From: CAYLLT01 sp964591605
GTDB taxonomy: Bacteria > Planctomycetota > Phycisphaerae > UBA1845 > PWPN01
NCBI GenBank assembly: GCA_964591605.1
Contig: CAZQEN010000170.1
Coordinates: 1-15,554 of the forward strand
DNA: 15,554 nucleotides
Reading direction: 5' to 3'
In this document: positions 14,335 through 15,554 of the stretch, piece after piece
Layout: the number at the start of each line of letters is the position of its first letter
Numbering within the stretch: position 1 is the first letter of the stretch
The notes under the pieces: model-generated
Database searches by the model: none
Told to the model about the DNA's origin: nothing
The model's input: the letters and a program-made list of their open reading frames with translations, nothing else
Position numbers and translations under genes: made by a program

Positions 14335-15177
14335 TCACCGCGCCGACAGCGCCGTCGGTACCTCCATCGCTTCCGCCGGCGCCGTCGTCGGACCCGACCC
14401 GCCCTGCGCCAGGAACTCATCCACCTGCGTCACCAGGTCCTTCTCGCTCACCACATCCACCTCGATCGGCAGCGTGAACCGCGCCTCGTGCGCCAGCACC
14501 CGCTCCGCCACATCGAGCCGCTTGCGGATCTCGCCCAGCAGCTTCTGCGTCTGCGCCAGCTTGGTGTTGTTCAGCTCGAACCGCGACCCGCTCGACGCCG
14601 CCTGAACCAGCCGATACTGGCTCTCCAGCGTCGCCACCTGGTCCTGCAGTGCCGCCTTCTGCGTCCGCGCCCGGTCGAGCATCTGCATCGCCGCGTGCAG
14701 CGATTTCTGCCGCGCCTCGAGCAGACGCTGCTTGCCCGCCAGCACCACCTCCGCCTCCTTGACGTGGTCGAACCGCCGCGCCAACTCGTCCTTGATCTGC
14801 CCGCGCGTGTAGCGGACGCCGCCCAGCACGTAACTGACGTTCTCGGTGTTCAGCGTGCTGCGGAGCCTGGCGACCCGGGCCCGCTCCTCGGCCAGCGAGG
14901 CCTGCGCCCGCTGGATATCCGCGCCCAGGTCCGCCACCTCAACCTCTTCCTGGGCAATCAGCCGCACGTTCGCCTGCATCTCGGGAATGATGTCCTCGAG
15001 CAGGTTCCTCGCCCGCTGGAGCTCGAAATCGATCGGCACCGCGTCCTTCATGGCCGTCCGCACTGACCGCGTCGACGTGCTCACGTAGCTCACCAGGTCG
15101 GTCCCAAACACAATCCCGCCGACCACCGCGGCCGCCCCAAGCCCGATCACACCCCACTTCACCATTCGCAGAATCAT
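14335..15177 (-). CDS. Membrane-anchored coiled-coil protein of unknown function
   Basis: The protein has 280 residues. One N-terminal span lies at about 7-26 (KWGVIGLGAAAVVGGIVFG). Long heptad-like helices follow at about 50-110 (QEEVEVADLGADIQRAQASLAEERARV split across the stretch) and 128-232. They are interrupted near 111-125 by a conserved-looking SYVLGGVRYTRGQ turn. The C terminus is Pro/Ala-rich. No enzymatic motif is present. The pattern resembles widespread planctomycete anchored coiled-coil proteins whose role is not established; PspA-like scaffolds are a structural analogy only. The ATG at 15177 has an AGGAG Shine-Dalgarno sequence (15189-15185) with spacing 7. It is the first gene of a same-strand run leading to the FHA, kinase, membrane and sigma genes, so a structural or sensing role in that cluster is plausible. 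Confidence 0.82.
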   Translation of the reverse strand: MILRMVKWGVIGLGAAAVVGGIVFGTDLVSYVSTSTRSVRTAMKDAVPIDFELQRARNLLEDIIPEMQANVRLIAQEEVEVADLGADIQRAQASLAEERARVARLRSTLNTENVSYVLGGVRYTRGQIKDELARRFDHVKEAEVVLAGKQRLLEARQKSLHAAMQMLDRARTQKAALQDQVATLESQYRLVQAASSGSRFELNNTKLAQTQKLLGEIRKRLDVAERVLAHEARFTLPIEVDVVSEKDLVTQVDEFLAQGGSGPTTAPAEAMEVPTALSAR

Positions 15178-15258
15178 CGCAACACTCCTGCAGATAAGGA
15201 CTTACTGTTCCGCCGCGGGAAAGTGCTTCCCCGGGTTCCACAAGGGTAGTCGCGCGGA

Positions 15259-15299
15259 CCCCCCTAATATTTCAGCCCCCCCGCCTCGTTGTCCCCCCC
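15259..15299. other. Three C tracts upstream of the coiled-coil gene
   Basis: Runs of 6, 7 and 7 C (15259-15264, 15276-15282, 15293-15299) are separated by 10-11 bases. On the coding strand of the downstream gene they are G runs with potential to form a quadruplex or to slip in length. They lie 80-120 bases upstream of the ATG. No clear promoter is seen in 15178-15258. Confidence 0.45.
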
Positions 15300-15327
15300 G
15301 TTGTGCAAAAGCCGAGCGAGGAAGGAA

Positions 15328-15544
15328 TGCCTGATGTCTAATGACGAAATGTCTAATGAATGACCAATGACCAACGCCGCAAAGGCTGGATGCCCGAATC
15401 CCCCTGTGCGCAGGAATCGTCAGTCATTGAGTCATTCAGTCATTGGGGCTTGATGAGACATTGGGATTTAGACATTAGGATTTTCCCTTCATCCGTCCCA
15501 CCACCGCCGATCTTCGTCATTCTGGTTTCGTCATTCGTCATTCC
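15328..15544. repeat. AATGAC/GTCATT repeat array forming inverted arms
   Basis: Short words ATGTCTAATGA, AATGACCAATGACC (15332-15372) recur as their complements GTCATTGAGTCATTCAGTCATTGG (split words within 15423-15446) and GACATTGGGATTTAGACATTAGGA (15457-15480). A second group of GTCATTC words lies at 15513-15544. The two arms can fold on each other around a GC-rich centre (15373-15420). No gene is seen in 15178-15554. The AT-richer composition contrasts with the rest of the window, suggesting a separate origin. Confidence 0.65.
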
Positions 15545-15554
15545 CTGCTATCCT

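Noticed and set aside
1..15554. tRNA, rRNA or insertion-sequence genes
   Set aside because: No cloverleaf-like segments, rRNA-like conserved stretches or transposase motifs were seen by eye; a covariance search would settle the RNA question.

Overview
The window is high-GC bacterial DNA, most likely from a member of the Planctomycetota (Phycisphaerae-like). The grounds are: two secreted carbohydrate-active enzymes that end in the Asp/Cys-rich dockerin-like tail typical of that phylum; a very large Ser/Thr kinase carrying a TM2 domain; an ECF-type sigma factor with a fused Cys/His tail; a degenerate FHA protein; and several families of short palindromic repeats in the intergenic DNA. This assignment is inference from gene content, not a database match. 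A run of exactly 100 N at 12334-12433 shows that this is a scaffolded, probably metagenomic, assembly.

Left part (1-6510): a polysaccharide and sugar-acid locus. On the minus strand are a GntR/FCD regulator (246-956) and, downstream of it, the first 42 codons of a secreted protein that runs off the left edge. Divergently on the plus strand are a secreted PL1 pectate lyase with calcium-binding, Ig-like and dockerin-like modules (1252-3588), a secreted GH5-like glycoside hydrolase with a BACON-like module and the same kind of tail (3684-5231), and a Tat-signal-bearing mandelate racemase/muconate lactonizing (enolase-superfamily) protein (5260-6510). The likely logic is extracellular cleavage of pectin or associated glycans, turnover of sugar acids, and control by the FCD regulator through overlapping divergent promoters near 1010-1046.

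Right part (6683-15177): five genes, all on the minus strand, that look like one signalling cluster. In order of transcription they are: an N-terminally anchored coiled-coil protein (14335-15177); a TPR-like/double-FHA-like protein (12492-14111); a roughly 1,100-residue Ser/Thr kinase with many membrane spans and a TM2 domain (8952-12257); a four-span membrane protein that overlaps the kinase stop codon by 4 bases (7732-8955); and an ECF-type sigma factor with a zinc-finger-like C-terminal extension (6683-7609). Together they suggest a membrane-to-transcription relay. This is the best candidate here for a little-described system.

Between and inside these genes lie at least five kinds of repeat. 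One is a nested palindrome at 1123-1208. One is a 21-bp-arm inverted repeat at 7626-7702. One is a palindrome embedded in frame in the kinase linker at 9566-9584. One is an AAAGAGCCGCGGGCTT element that brackets the FHA gene, encodes its last codons and lies at both edges of the assembly gap. The last is an AATGAC/GTCATT array at 15328-15544.
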